A DNA stretch of 64,000 nt from PALSA-555 sp963731625 (GCA_963731625.1 CAVSWH010000001.1:1612001-1676000), one strand, 5' to 3'; shown: positions 43,134 to 55,140, counted from the first letter of the stretch. Notes: generated by a model from the sequence alone, not told the origin. Translations and numbers: made by a program.

Positions 43134-44045
43134 TCAGGCCGGGCGCACCACAACGCGTCGATACGGCTCCTCGCCCTCCGAGATCGTGTCGACCCCGTCG
43201 AGCTCGGCGATGGCGTCGTGCACGACCTTGCGGTCCGCCGCCGGCATGGGCTCGAGGGCCTGGTCCTGGCCGCTCTCGCGCACCTTGTCGGCCTGCTCCT
43301 CCGCGAAGCGGGCCAGGGCGGCGCGGCGCTTCGCGCGGTAGCCACCGACGTCGACGTTGATCCGCGTCCCGCGGCCCTCGGTCCGGCGCTGGACGACGGT
43401 CCGCACCAGCTCCTCGATGGCCTGCAGGGTGGCGCCCCGCGGGCCGACGAGCAGCCCGAGGTTGTCGCCCGTGACGTCGACGAGGACGCCGCCCTCCTCG
43501 TCGATCGTCGTGGCCACCGCCGCGGGCGCGCCGAAGGCGTCGACAAGACCGCGGGTGAACACCTCCGCCTCCCGCGCCTGTTCCTGCACCGACACCTCGC
43601 TCACGGGTTCCTCCCTGTTCGCCTCGTCCGATCCTCGCTCGCCCCCGCCGGAGCCGCCGCGGCCGCCGCGTCGGCGGCGTTGCCCGTCGCGAGGTGCAGC
43701 CCCGCCAGCGCTCGGCCGGCTGCGCGAGTCGCGACTAGCCCCGCGGGACTCCCCACCACCGCCGCCGCGACTCGCGCCGCGGGACTCCCCGCCACCCCCA
43801 CGGCTGGCGCCGCGGGATTCCCCGCCGCTCCGGCTGCGCCGGGGTCGTCGGTGGCGATCCGTGGGCTTCTCCCGCGAGATCGGTCGCACCCGGGCCCGGA
43901 TTCGAGCCGGGCGTCGGCCCAGCAGCCCGGCGCGGCCCTCCTCGATGACCTCGAACTCGACCTCGTCCTCGTCCACCCCGAGGGTGTCGAGGGCCACGTC
44001 GAGCGCGGCGGCGACCGTCCGTCCTGTTGTCTCGACCCACTCCAT
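43134..44045 (-). CDS. jag: Jag/KhpB RNA-binding protein
   Basis: 303 residues: Jag_N domain (EWVETTGRTVAAALDVALDTLG), a long Arg/Gly/Ser linker of about 90 residues with three copies of GGESRGASR, a KH domain (GGVLVDVTGDNLGLLVGPRG with the GxxG loop) and an R3H domain (YRAKRRAALARFAEEQADKV). KhpB/EloR proteins bind RNA and influence cell elongation. It lies 10 bases after yidC. The repeat-rich linker is unusually long. Confidence 0.93.
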   Translation of the reverse strand: MEWVETTGRTVAAALDVALDTLGVDEDEVEFEVIEEGRAGLLGRRPARIRARVRPISREKPTDRHRRPRRSRSGGESRGASRGGGGESRGASRGGGGGESRGASRDSRSRPSAGGAAPRDGQRRRRGGRGGSGGGERGSDEANREEPVSEVSVQEQAREAEVFTRGLVDAFGAPAAVATTIDEEGGVLVDVTGDNLGLLVGPRGATLQAIEELVRTVVQRRTEGRGTRINVDVGGYRAKRRAALARFAEEQADKVRESGQDQALEPMPAADRKVVHDAIAELDGVDTISEGEEPYRRVVVRPA

Positions 44046-44055
44046 CGGGTTGGCC

Positions 44056-45294
44056 TCAGCGCTTCCGCTTCTTCTTGGTGGGGCGCGGCGAGCCAGTGGA
44101 CTGGCTGCCTCCGCCGTTCGACGGGCCGCGGCTCGGCCGGGTCCCGCCGTTGCCCGCCGGCGGTGGCGGGAGCTGGAACATGGCCCGTAGCCCACCGCCG
44201 CGCGAGCGCTCCTCCGGGATGAGGTGGCGCTGCGGGAGCGAGGACGCCCGGGTCGGGGCTCGCTTCGCCGCCGGCTGGCGCGGTGTCGGCTTCGCGGCGG
44301 GCTTCGGGGGCGGCTGGCGCCCCGGCTTCTGCTTCGCCGTCGGGCGGGCTTGGCCGTTCCCGGCGCGCCCGTCGCCCTTCCCCTCATCCTCGCCGTCGTC
44401 GGGACTGCGCTCCGCGCTCGCCACGTCGATCGCGGCCGCCTTCGCGCCTCCGAGCTTCGGGGGGCTCCCGCCCGCCGTCTCCAGGCTCATGCGGCGGAAG
44501 ACGATCTCCTGCTGGCCGAGCCGCCAGGTGTTGCTCACCACGAAGTAGAGGACCAGGCCGGCCGGGAAGCTGAGCGAGATGAGGCCGAAGAACACCGGGA
44601 GGACCTTCATCACCGTGTTCATCTGCTTGTTGGCGGCCGGGGTCCGGGACTGCGCCTGCTTGGTCTGCATGTACCCGGTCAAGACGACGAGGCCGACCAG
44701 CACGAAGTAGGGGATCGCCGAGACGAACCCGAGGCTGGCGTCCGTCGCCGTCTTGAACAGGTCGACGCCGAGGAAGTTGATGTGGGTCAGGTGCGACGTC
44801 GCCCCGCCGGGGAGGACCACCTTCTGCGCGCCGCTCGCCAGCGTGACCGTCATGGCCTTGGTCGTCGCCTTGCCGCAGAGGCTGCCCCACTGGCCGCACA
44901 TGGCGTTGTACAGCTGGGTGTAGGACCCGGTCTTGGGCACGTGCTGCCAGGGCGTGCGCAGCACCCGGTAGAGCACGAAGAAGATGGGCAGCTGCACCAC
45001 GAGCGGCAAGCACCCGGCGAGCGGGTTGATCTTGTTCTCTTGGTAGAACTTCATCATCTCTTCGTTGAGCTTCTGGCGGTCGCCCTTGTACTTCGCCTGC
45101 AGCTTCTTGATCTCCGGCTGCACGCGCTGCATGGCGATCATCGACTTCGCCTGCTTCGCGGTCAGCGGGTAAAGGATCAACATCACCACGAGGGTGAGGA
45201 GGATGATGGCGACGCCCAGGTTCGGGACCAGCGAGTAGACGAAGGCCAGGACCGCGCCCATCGCGTTGTAGAGGGAGTTCAGGAACGACTGCAT
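44056..45294 (-). CDS. yidC: Membrane protein insertase YidC
   Basis: A 412-residue YidC/Oxa1 insertase. Helices start at LYNAMGAVLAFVYSLVPNLGVAIILLTL, with the conserved Arg in the groove region (TAKQAKSMIAMQRVQPEIKKL). The core loop holds KGDRQKLNEEMMKFYQENKINPLAGCLP. The cytosolic tail of about 130 residues is rich in Lys, Arg and Pro, as in many actinobacterial YidCs, and could bind ribosomes. No large periplasmic domain. The gene follows yidD by 10 bases. Confidence 0.96.
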   Translation of the reverse strand: MQSFLNSLYNAMGAVLAFVYSLVPNLGVAIILLTLVVMLILYPLTAKQAKSMIAMQRVQPEIKKLQAKYKGDRQKLNEEMMKFYQENKINPLAGCLPLVVQLPIFFVLYRVLRTPWQHVPKTGSYTQLYNAMCGQWGSLCGKATTKAMTVTLASGAQKVVLPGGATSHLTHINFLGVDLFKTATDASLGFVSAIPYFVLVGLVVLTGYMQTKQAQSRTPAANKQMNTVMKVLPVFFGLISLSFPAGLVLYFVVSNTWRLGQQEIVFRRMSLETAGGSPPKLGGAKAAAIDVASAERSPDDGEDEGKGDGRAGNGQARPTAKQKPGRQPPPKPAAKPTPRQPAAKRAPTRASSLPQRHLIPEERSRGGGLRAMFQLPPPPAGNGGTRPSRGPSNGGGSQSTGSPRPTKKKRKR

Positions 45295-45304
45295 GCGCGG
45301 CCTC

Positions 45305-45580
45305 TCAGGAGGAGGGGGCGGCCGAGGCCGCAGGTCGGGAACGTCTGTTCGAGGGCGGGACGGGATCGAGGCCGCCGGCGTGCCAGGGATGGCAGCGACC
45401 CACCCGCCGGACGGCGAGCCAGGCGCCCCGGGCGGCGCCGTGCTCCTCGAGCGCCTCGAGGGCGTAGGCCGAGCACGACGGGTGGAACCGGCAGCGGGGC
45501 GGCAGGTACTGGCTCAGCATCCGCCAGCCCCGGATGGGGGCCATCAGGACCCGGGCGGCGGGCGTCGGGCGCCTCGTCAT
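45305..45580 (-). CDS. yidD: Membrane protein insertion efficiency factor YidD
   Basis: 91 residues with the YidD signature LPPRCRFHPSCSAYALEALEEHG and GRCHPWHAGGLDPVP. It helps YidC in membrane insertion. The ATG overlaps the rnpA stop (ATGA), and yidC follows, so rnpA-yidD-yidC are translated together. Confidence 0.95.
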   Translation of the reverse strand: MTRRPTPAARVLMAPIRGWRMLSQYLPPRCRFHPSCSAYALEALEEHGAARGAWLAVRRVGRCHPWHAGGLDPVPPSNRRSRPAASAAPSS

Positions 45581-45900
45581 CGGGCACTCTCGCGGAGGAG
45601 CTCGCCGACGCAGCGGCGCAGCGATTCGAACGGCATCGTCAGCGCCTCTCGGCCGGCGCCGAACAGGTAGCTGCGCGCCGGGTCGAGCGCGTCGGCGTGC
45701 GCGTGGACCGCGGCGCGCAGGCGGCGGCGGACCCGGTTGCGCTCGACGGCTCCGCCGACGCGGCGACTGACGGCGTAGGACACGCGTGGCTGATCCGACG
45801 ACGCGCCTGCGTGCACGCGGACGGTGATCGGACCGCGTCGCTGCGGGCGCCTCCGAGCGAGCGCGTCGAACGTCGCACGGTCGCGGATCGGCCGCGTCAG
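45577..45900 (-). CDS. rnpA: Ribonuclease P protein component (start codon uncertain)
   Basis: The protein subunit of RNase P, which matures tRNA 5' ends. The core reads IRDRATFDALARRRPQRRG, then SYAVSRRVGGAVERNRVRRRLRAA with the RNR motif. There is no ATG, GTG or TTG between the rpmH stop and the core. The entry uses CTG at 45900, which overlaps the rpmH stop as CTGA, like the many NTGA overlaps here, and gives 107 residues. The only standard starts in frame are ATG 46035 (152 residues) and GTG 46050, which would make rnpA contain rpmH out of frame, as described in Thermus. Confidence 0.88.
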   Translation of the reverse strand: MTRPIRDRATFDALARRRPQRRGPITVRVHAGASSDQPRVSYAVSRRVGGAVERNRVRRRLRAAVHAHADALDPARSYLFGAGREALTMPFESLRRCVGELLRESAR

Positions 45901-46031
45901 GCGGCGAGGCGCTTGCGGCCGCGCGCGCGTCGTGCCTTGAGCACCGCTCGCCCGCCGCGCGTGCGCATCCGGCCCCGGAAGCCGTGCGTCTTCTTCCGCT
46001 TGCGGTTGTTCGGTTGGTACGTGCGCTTCAC
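45897..46031 (-). CDS. rpmH: 50S ribosomal protein L34
   Basis: 44 residues starting VKRTYQPNNRKRKKTHGFRG and ending GRKRLAA; complete match to L34. GTG 46031 follows CCAGGAGG with 6 bases spacing, an ideal site. An ATG in another frame lies 4 bases before it and could start a long rnpA. A -10-like TACACT on this strand lies at 46123-46128. Confidence 0.96.
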   Translation of the reverse strand: MKRTYQPNNRKRKKTHGFRGRMRTRGGRAVLKARRARGRKRLAA

Positions 46032-46035
46032 GCAT

Positions 46036-46349
46036 GGCCTCCTGGAGCACGTCGATGGCGATCGCTGGCCGCCGGTGTCGGGGCGGCGCCTTCGCGAGCG
46101 CGACGCGTGACGATCACCGCGCAGTGTAACGGGCCCTCGAAAGTCCGTCCTACCCGGCGCCGGGTGGGGGCTGGACGGCCTCCGACGCCGTCGCCACGAC
46201 CTCTTGTCGCTGCTCGGAACCCAGTGCTACGTTCCGCTTCGCCGTCGTTCCGGCCTACGACGGCACACTTCCCCATGGGGCTTCGCCCGTGACCGGCCGG
46301 TCAGCCCTGAGGGGGGAGGGGTCCGTCGCCGCTCCCGTTCTCCACAACT
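46036..46349. promoter_or_regulatory. rpmH-dnaA divergent intergenic region with DnaA boxes
   Basis: 314 bases without a gene. Minus-strand TACACT (46123-46128) is a candidate -10 for rpmH. At the dnaA end TTCTCCACA (46338-46346) is a DnaA-box match, and two more boxes follow across the dnaA start: TGTGGACGC (46349-46357) and TGTGGACAA (46361-46369). This suggests DnaA autoregulation. There is no Shine-Dalgarno sequence before the dnaA GTG. Confidence 0.6.
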
Positions 46350-47789
46350 GTGGACGCGCCTGTGGACAACGAACGCTCGGCCGATCCCCCCGCTGACGAG
46401 CCCGCCCAGCGCATCTGGGACCAGGTCGAGCCCCAGGTCCGAGCCGAGCTGGCCGAATCGACGTGGGCCACCCGGTTCCACGGCATCCACGCCCTCCGGG
46501 TCGTCGACGGCGTCCTCGTGCTCGGGGTCCCGAACGCCCTCGCCGCCGAGACCATCCGCTCCCAGTACCTCCCGATCCTCGAGTCGGCCCTCCTCCAGGT
46601 GACCGGCGCCCCCCTCGGCTTGGCGCTCCAAGTCGACACCGACGCCGGCTCCGACGAGCCCCTCCTGGCACCCGAGCCGGCACCCCTCCCGCTGGCGGCG
46701 ACCCCGCATTCGCCGGCACGGACCGAGGCGACCTACGCGTCAGGCTCGTCGCTCAACCCTCGTTACACGTTCAACCAGTTCGTGATCGGCGCCTCGAACC
46801 GCTTCGCGCACGCCGCGGCCCTCTCGGTCGCGGAGGATCCCGCGCAGGCGTACAACCCGCTGTTCATCTACGGGCGCGCCGGCCTGGGCAAGACACACCT
46901 CCTGCACACGATCGGACACCATGTGCGCGCGGTGCGCCCAAAGCTGCGCGTCCGCTATCTCACGACGGAGGCGTTCATGAACGACTTCGTCGAGGCGATC
47001 CGCGACCGCACTCGCATGCCCGTGTTCAAGCGGCGCTACCGCGAACTCGACGTGCTGCTCATCGACGACATCCAGTTCCTCGAGCGCACCCAGGAGCTCC
47101 AGGAGGAGTTCTTCCACACGTTCAACCAGATCCACAACGCGGGCGGCCAGATCGTGATCTCGTCCGACCGCTCACCGAAGTCGATCGCGACGCTCGAGGA
47201 CCGGCTCCGGAGCCGGTTCGAGTGGGGCCTGATCACCGACGTCCAGCCGCCCGAGTTCGAAACCCGCCTGGCCATCGTGCGCAAGAAGGCGGAGGCCGAG
47301 CATCTCCACGGCATCCCCGACGAGGTGATGACCTTCATCGCCAGCAGCATCGAGGACAACATCCGCGAGCTCGAGGGGGCACTGATCCGGGTCGCGGCCT
47401 ACTCCAGCCTCAACCGGGCGCAGCTGTCCGAGGAGGTGGCCCGCACGGTCCTGGCCGACCTCCTGCCCGAGACGAAACAGCGGGTGGTCACGCCGGTGCT
47501 GATCCTCGAGGAGACCGCGAAGCAGTTCGGCTGGACCGTCGAGGAGCTGTGCGGCAAGAGCCGCCGCCGGCCGCTCGTCACAGCCCGCCAGATCAGCATG
47601 TATGTCATGCGCCAGCTGACCGACTTCAGCTATCCGCGCATCGCCGAGGAGTTCGGTGGCCGCGACCACACGACCGTCATGTACGCCGTCGAGAAGATCC
47701 GGCTTCAGATGCACGAGCGTCACCACACGTTCGACCAGGTCAACGAGCTGATCACCCGCATCCGGGTCGGCAGCACTACCGCCACCTGA
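46350..47789 (+). CDS. dnaA: Chromosomal replication initiator DnaA
   Basis: 479 residues. Domain I (AQRIWDQVEPQVRAEL) is joined by a short Pro-rich domain II to the AAA+ core: NPRYTFNQFVIGASNRFAHA, Walker A IYGRAGLGKTHLL near 176, Walker B VLLIDDIQFL near 235, and the Arg finger SRFEWGL. Domain IV holds the DnaA-box reader GGRDHTTVMYAVEKI. It binds oriC at 47790-48030 and melts it. GTG 46350 sits inside a DnaA box. Domain II is shorter than in Streptomyces. Confidence 0.98.
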   Translation: MDAPVDNERSADPPADEPAQRIWDQVEPQVRAELAESTWATRFHGIHALRVVDGVLVLGVPNALAAETIRSQYLPILESALLQVTGAPLGLALQVDTDAGSDEPLLAPEPAPLPLAATPHSPARTEATYASGSSLNPRYTFNQFVIGASNRFAHAAALSVAEDPAQAYNPLFIYGRAGLGKTHLLHTIGHHVRAVRPKLRVRYLTTEAFMNDFVEAIRDRTRMPVFKRRYRELDVLLIDDIQFLERTQELQEEFFHTFNQIHNAGGQIVISSDRSPKSIATLEDRLRSRFEWGLITDVQPPEFETRLAIVRKKAEAEHLHGIPDEVMTFIASSIEDNIRELEGALIRVAAYSSLNRAQLSEEVARTVLADLLPETKQRVVTPVLILEETAKQFGWTVEELCGKSRRRPLVTARQISMYVMRQLTDFSYPRIAEEFGGRDHTTVMYAVEKIRLQMHERHHTFDQVNELITRIRVGSTTAT

Positions 47790-48030
47790 CGCATGTGGAC
47801 AACGTTGTGGACGACTGGGGAAACCCTCGGTCGCGCTCTGGATAGGTTGGGCCCTTACACCGTGCTCCCGTCGGGCCCGGTGGATCGTCCCTGCCACCTG
47901 GGGAAACCTGGGGATGACAGATCTGGCCTCTGACCTGCGCTAACAGGGGTTTCCTCCACAGTGCACAGGCCCTACAACAACAACAAACCTTGGTACTAAT
48001 AGCAGCGCAAAGCGATCACCGGGAGCGCCC
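47790..48030. other. Probable origin of replication (oriC) between dnaA and dnaN
   Basis: 241 bases with no gene. DnaA-box-like sequences are TGTGGACAA (47794-47802), TGTGGACGA (47806-47814), TCTGGATAG (47837-47845) and TCCTCCACA (47952-47960). An AT-richer stretch (47971-48011, including ACAACAACAACAAA) could be the unwinding element, and TACTAAT at 47994-48000 may be the dnaN -10. Location between dnaA and dnaN is the actinobacterial norm. The box number is low and no function was tested. Confidence 0.75.
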
Positions 48031-49134
48031 GTGAAGTTCCGATGCGAACGCGACACCCTCGCCGAGGCCGTCGGCACGGCGTATCGGGCCGTCGCGTCTC
48101 GCACCGGGGCGCTGCCCGTGCTCTCGGGTCTGCTCGTGCGCCTCCAGGCCGGCGAGGTGGAGCTCGTGGGCTCGGACCTCGAGCTGACCATCCGGGTGCG
48201 GGTCCCGGCCGAGGTCGACGGTGTCGGCAGCGCGGTCCTCGTCGCCCGGCTGCTCCAGGAGCTGATGGGTCGCCTGGCAGCGGGCGCGGTGCGCGTCGAG
48301 ATCGGCGACGACCAGGCGAAGATCGAGGCCGGGCGGTTCCGGTCCGAGCTGCGGACGCTCGCGGCGTCGGACTTTCCGCGCCTCCCGGAACCGGAGGGCC
48401 CCGGCGTGACCGTCGCCGCCGGGCCGCTCGCGCAGGGGCTGCGCCAGGTGGTGCCGGCCGCCTCGAGGGACGACGCCCGACCGATCCTGACCGGTGTGCT
48501 CCTCGCGTCGACCGCCGACGGGGTCCGCCTCGTCGCCACCGACTCCTACCGGCTGGCCGTGCGGGACCTGCCGGGTGTGAGCCTCCTCGAGGAGGGCCGG
48601 ACGGTGCTCGTGGGCGCGAAGGGCCTGAGCGAGCTGCAGCGCCTCTTGCCGTCCGACGGCGACGTCGAGGTCTTCCTCGGCGAGCGCGAGGTCACCTTCC
48701 GGCTCGACACGACCGAGCTCACTGCCCGCCTCGTGGAAGGCGAGTTCCCGAACTACCAGCAGCTCGTCCCGAGCGGCTACCCGAACCGGCTCACCGTGGA
48801 ACGCGACGCGCTCGCCGATGCGCTGAACCGTGTCCGGCTCGTCGCCGGCCAGAACCGCGACTCGAGCCCGGTGCGCCTCGCGATGAGCTCGTCGGGCGTC
48901 GAGCTGTCCGCGACGGCGCAGGACGTGGGTCAGTCCTACGAGCCGGTCGAGGCGAAGTACGAGGGGACCGAGCTCACGGTGGCGTTCAACTCACAGTTCC
49001 TCCTCGACGGGCTGGAAGCCGCGGGGTCCGCCGAGATTGTGATCGAGAGCGTCGATCCCCTGAAGCCCGCGGTGTTGCGTGGGAGCGACGGCCCGGAGTT
49101 CCTGTATCTCCTCATGCCGGTGCGGATCGCCTGA
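48031..49134 (+). CDS. dnaN: DNA polymerase III beta subunit (sliding clamp)
   Basis: 367 residues, three clamp domains of about 120 residues: MKFRCERDTLAEAVGTAYRAV at the start, TDSYRLAVRDLPGV in the middle, and VEGEFPNYQQLVPSGYPNRL plus the C-terminal LLMPVRIA. It tethers polymerase and is the docking site for NucS through the DLRLF tail. GTG 48031 starts the family N-terminus. recF follows after 22 bases. Confidence 0.97.
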   Translation: MKFRCERDTLAEAVGTAYRAVASRTGALPVLSGLLVRLQAGEVELVGSDLELTIRVRVPAEVDGVGSAVLVARLLQELMGRLAAGAVRVEIGDDQAKIEAGRFRSELRTLAASDFPRLPEPEGPGVTVAAGPLAQGLRQVVPAASRDDARPILTGVLLASTADGVRLVATDSYRLAVRDLPGVSLLEEGRTVLVGAKGLSELQRLLPSDGDVEVFLGEREVTFRLDTTELTARLVEGEFPNYQQLVPSGYPNRLTVERDALADALNRVRLVAGQNRDSSPVRLAMSSSGVELSATAQDVGQSYEPVEAKYEGTELTVAFNSQFLLDGLEAAGSAEIVIESVDPLKPAVLRGSDGPEFLYLLMPVRIA

Positions 49135-49156
49135 GCCCGCCGCCGGGTCGTCCCGC

Positions 49157-50278
49157 GTGCACCTGACGACCCTCGCGCTCACCGAGTTCCGCTGCTATCC
49201 CGAGGCGGAGGTGACGTTCCCTCCCGCGGTCACGGTTGTCACCGGCGCGAACGGGCAGGGGAAGACGAGCCTCCTCGAGGCGATCGGCTGGCTCGCCCTC
49301 GGTCGGTCCTTCCGCGGTGTCCCCGACGCCGCGCTGGTTCGCGACCACGCCGACTGCGCGATCGTGCGAGGCAGCGTGGTCCACGACGGGAGCGTGCGCC
49401 GGGTCGATGTCGAGCTGCGCGCCGCCGGCCGTCACCGCATCCTCTTGAACGGGCACCCGGCCGCCCGCACCCGCGACCTGCTCGGCAGCCTGCGCGTGAC
49501 CGTCTTCGCGCCCGACGACCTCCAGCTGGTGAAGGCGGGGCCGGCCAGCCGGCGCGACTACCTGGACGACCTGCTCGTCGCGGCCGTCCCGCGGTACGCC
49601 GCGGTCCGCGGCGACTTCGATCGCGTCCTCCGCCACCGCAACGCGCTCCTGCGCGGCGGGGCCCACGACGCCGAGGCCCGAGCGACCCTCGCCGTCTTCG
49701 ACGATCAGCTCGTCACGATCGGTGGCGAGCTGACGCGCGGCCGGCTCCGTGTCGTGGCGCGGCTCGGGCCGATGGTCGACGTCGCGTATCGGGCGCTGGC
49801 CCACGACGCGCACGGCGTCACGGCCCGCTACGAGCCCGGATGGGACGCGAGCGAGCACGACCTCGTCCCGGACGACGTGGAGAGTCGCCTGCGGGACGCG
49901 CTCGCCCGCACGCGGGCCCAGGAGCAGGCGCGCGGCGTCACGCTGGTCGGGCCGCACCGTGACGAGTGGCGCCTCCAGATCGACCGACGCGACAGCCGGA
50001 CGCACGCGTCGCAGGGCGAGCAGCGCAGCCTGGCGCTCGCGCTGCGCCTCGCGGCCCACCGGGTGATCACCGAGGTCGTCGGCAGCGAGCCCGTGCTCTT
50101 GCTCGACGACGTGTTCAGCGAGCTCGACGCCGACCGCGCCCGCGCCCTCGTGGCCGCCTTGCCCCCCGAGGCGCAGACGGTGATCACGACCGCGAGCAGC
50201 GTCCCGTCAGGGATCCACCCGGCCGTCCGCCTCGACGTCGGGCGCGGCCGGATCGTCGCCGCGCCGGAGCGGTCATGA
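49157..50278 (+). CDS. recF: DNA replication and repair protein RecF
   Basis: A 373-residue SMC-like ATPase that loads RecA at gaps with RecO and RecR. Walker A VVTGANGQGKTSLLEAIGWLA is near residue 28, the signature motif is ASQGEQRSLALALRLA near 285, and Walker B is PVLLLDDVFSELD near 317. GTG 49157 gives HLTTLALTEFRCY, the usual start. It overlaps dciA (ATGA). Confidence 0.96.
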   Translation: MHLTTLALTEFRCYPEAEVTFPPAVTVVTGANGQGKTSLLEAIGWLALGRSFRGVPDAALVRDHADCAIVRGSVVHDGSVRRVDVELRAAGRHRILLNGHPAARTRDLLGSLRVTVFAPDDLQLVKAGPASRRDYLDDLLVAAVPRYAAVRGDFDRVLRHRNALLRGGAHDAEARATLAVFDDQLVTIGGELTRGRLRVVARLGPMVDVAYRALAHDAHGVTARYEPGWDASEHDLVPDDVESRLRDALARTRAQEQARGVTLVGPHRDEWRLQIDRRDSRTHASQGEQRSLALALRLAAHRVITEVVGSEPVLLLDDVFSELDADRARALVAALPPEAQTVITTASSVPSGIHPAVRLDVGRGRIVAAPERS

Positions 50279-50604
50279 GTGGGGGACGGCCGCCGGATGA
50301 GGATCCGGACTCCCCGACCCGCCTCGGCGATGCGCTGCGATCCGTGGGGAACGAGCTCGGGCTGCCCGAGCCCGACCTCGTCGCGTCCCTCGTGGACCAC
50401 TGGCCCGACGTCGTCGGCCCGGCCGTCGCCGAGCACGCCCGTCCGCGCAGCCTCCGCGACGGCGTCCTGACCGTCGCGGTGGACGCGCCACCGTGGGCGA
50501 CGCAGCTGCGATACCTCGAGCACGACATCCGCGCGCGCCTCCGGGAGATCAGCGGGCGCGACAGCGTCGAATCCGTCCGGATCGTCGTCGAAGCGCCGCG
50601 CTGA
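50275..50604 (+). CDS. dciA: DciA-like (DUF721) replicative helicase loader
   Basis: 109 residues. The DUF721 domain holds VASLVDHWPDVVGPAVAEHARP and GVLTVAVDAPPWATQLRYLEHDI. DciA is the ancestral helicase operator that helps load DnaB in bacteria without DnaC or DnaI (established for the family). The recF-dciA-gyrB order is typical of actinobacteria. No N-terminal extension beyond about 15 residues. Confidence 0.88.
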   Translation: MSGGRPPDEDPDSPTRLGDALRSVGNELGLPEPDLVASLVDHWPDVVGPAVAEHARPRSLRDGVLTVAVDAPPWATQLRYLEHDIRARLREISGRDSVESVRIVVEAPR

Positions 50605-50758
50605 GCGCGCGTGTGGGCGGGGCCACCGACAGGCCTCTGGTAAACTGACGTGTGTCGTTCGGGCTTGTTGACCATGCGTGGTGGCGTGCCGGTGGTCAGC
50701 GAGACCAGGAATCGCCCCTTCCCCCGACGCCCCCGCTCGACTGTGAGGTGCGCGCGCC

Positions 50759-52667
50759 GTGACCCCCCGCAAGACGAGTTACACGGCGAAGGACATCACC
50801 GTCCTGCGGGGCCTCGAGCCGGTCCGGGAGCGCCCGGGCATGTACATCGGGTCGACCGGACCGTCGGGACTCCACCACCTCGTGTACGAGGTCGTGGACA
50901 ACTCGGTGGACGAGGCGATGGCGGGCGAGGCCACGCGCATCGACATCACGCTCCAGGCGGACGGCGGGGTCAGCGTGATCGACAACGGCCGCGGCATCCC
51001 CGTCGATCCGCACCCCGACGACCCGAAGAAGTCGGCCGCCGAGATCATCATGACCACGCTGCACGCCGGCGGGAAGTTCGGCGGCGAGGGCTACAAGATC
51101 TCGGGCGGGCTCCACGGCGTCGGCGTCTCCGTCGTCAACGCGCTGTCGGTCCGCCTGGATCTCGAGATCCACCGCGACGGCGCGCGCTGGGAGCAGCACT
51201 ACGCGAAGGGCGGCGTCCCCCAGGGGAGGCTGAAGAAGGTCGGCCCGTCGAAGAAGAGCGGCACGAAGATCACGTTCTGGCCCGACCCGGCGGTGTTCGA
51301 GGAGACGGACTTCCGCGCCCAGACCCTCATCGAGCGCCTCCGAGAGATGGCCTTCCTCAACCGCGGCCTCGAGATCCGCTTCCGCGACGAGCGCGTGAGC
51401 CCGCCGCTCGAGCAGAGCTTCCGGTTCACGGGCGGCATCGTCGACTTCGTGAAGCACCTCAACGTCTCGAAGGAGCCGCTGTTCAAGCGCGTCGCGTCGT
51501 ACGAGGAGCGGGGACCGGACTCCGAGATCGATGTCGCGATGCAGTGGAACACCGGCTACTACGAGGGGCTCCACTCGTTCGCGAACAACATCGCCACCAC
51601 CGAGGGCGGGATGCACGAGGAGGGCTTCAAGAAGGCCCTGACGAACGTGCTGAACAAGTACGCCAAGGCGAAGGGCCACGTGAAGGACAAGGACGCCAAC
51701 CTGCTCGGCGAGGACATCCGCGAGGGCCTCACCGCGATCGTGTCCGTGAAGCTGCGCTCCCCCCAGTTCGAAGGCCAGACGAAGGCCAAGCTCGGCAACA
51801 CCGAGATGCGCTCCGCCGTCGAGCGCGCCACGAACGACAAGTTCTCCGAGTGGCTCGAGGAGCACCCGAGCGAGGGGCGTCTCATCATGGGGAAGGCCAT
51901 CCAGGCCTCGCGGGCGCGGGTCGCGGCACGCCAAGCGCGCGACCTCACGCGCCGCAAGTCGCTCCTCGAGTCGGCGGCGATGCCCGGCAAGCTCGCGGAC
52001 TGCTCATCGAACGACCCGGCCGAGACGGAGCTCTTCATCGTCGAAGGCGACAGCGCCGGTGGCTCGGCCAAGCGGGCGCGCGACCCACGGTTCCAGGCCA
52101 TCCTGCCGATCCGGGGCAAGATCCTCAACGTCGAGCGGGCCCGCATGGACCGCATGCTGAAGAACGAGGAGATCCAGGTCCTCGTCCAGGCGATCGGCGC
52201 CGGCGTCGGCGACGACTTCGCCGGCGAGAAGGCCCGCTACCACAAGATCATCGTGCTCGCCGACGCCGACGTCGACGGCGCGCACATCCGGACGCTGCTG
52301 CTCACCTTCTTCTACCGCCAGCTCGTCGAGCTCGTGAAGTACGGCTGCATCTACATCGCCCAACCGCCGCTGTTCCGCGCCGACCTCGGCAAGGAGCGTC
52401 ACTACCTGAAGGACGAGGCGGCGCTGCGCGCCTTCGAGACCGAGCACGAGGGCAAGAAGATCGACGTCAACCGCTTCAAGGGCCTGGGCGAGATGGACTG
52501 GGAAGAACTCGGCGAGACCACCATGAGCCCGAGCACGCGTACGCTCCTGCGCGTCTCGGTCGAGGACGCCGCCATCGCGGACGAGATGATCTCGACCCTC
52601 ATGGGTGACGACGTCGAGACCCGACGCAAGTTCATCCAGGACAACGCGAAGGACGTGCGGTTCATCG

Positions 52668-52675
<8 letters not shown>
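50759..52675 (+). CDS. gyrB: DNA gyrase subunit B
   Basis: A 638-residue GHKL ATPase subunit. ATP site: HHLVYEVVDNSVDEAMAG and DNGRGIPVDPHP, and GGLHGVGVSVVNALS. The Toprim domain holds LFIVEGDSAGGSAKR and VLADADVDGAHI with the metal ligands; KGLGEMDWEEL is near the end. The quinolone-region order EGDSAGG is normal. The GTG follows a 154-base gap with no gene; no clear promoter was found in it. It overlaps gyrA by 8 bases. Confidence 0.97.
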
Positions 52676-55136
<2,461 letters not shown>

Positions 55137-55140
<4 letters not shown>

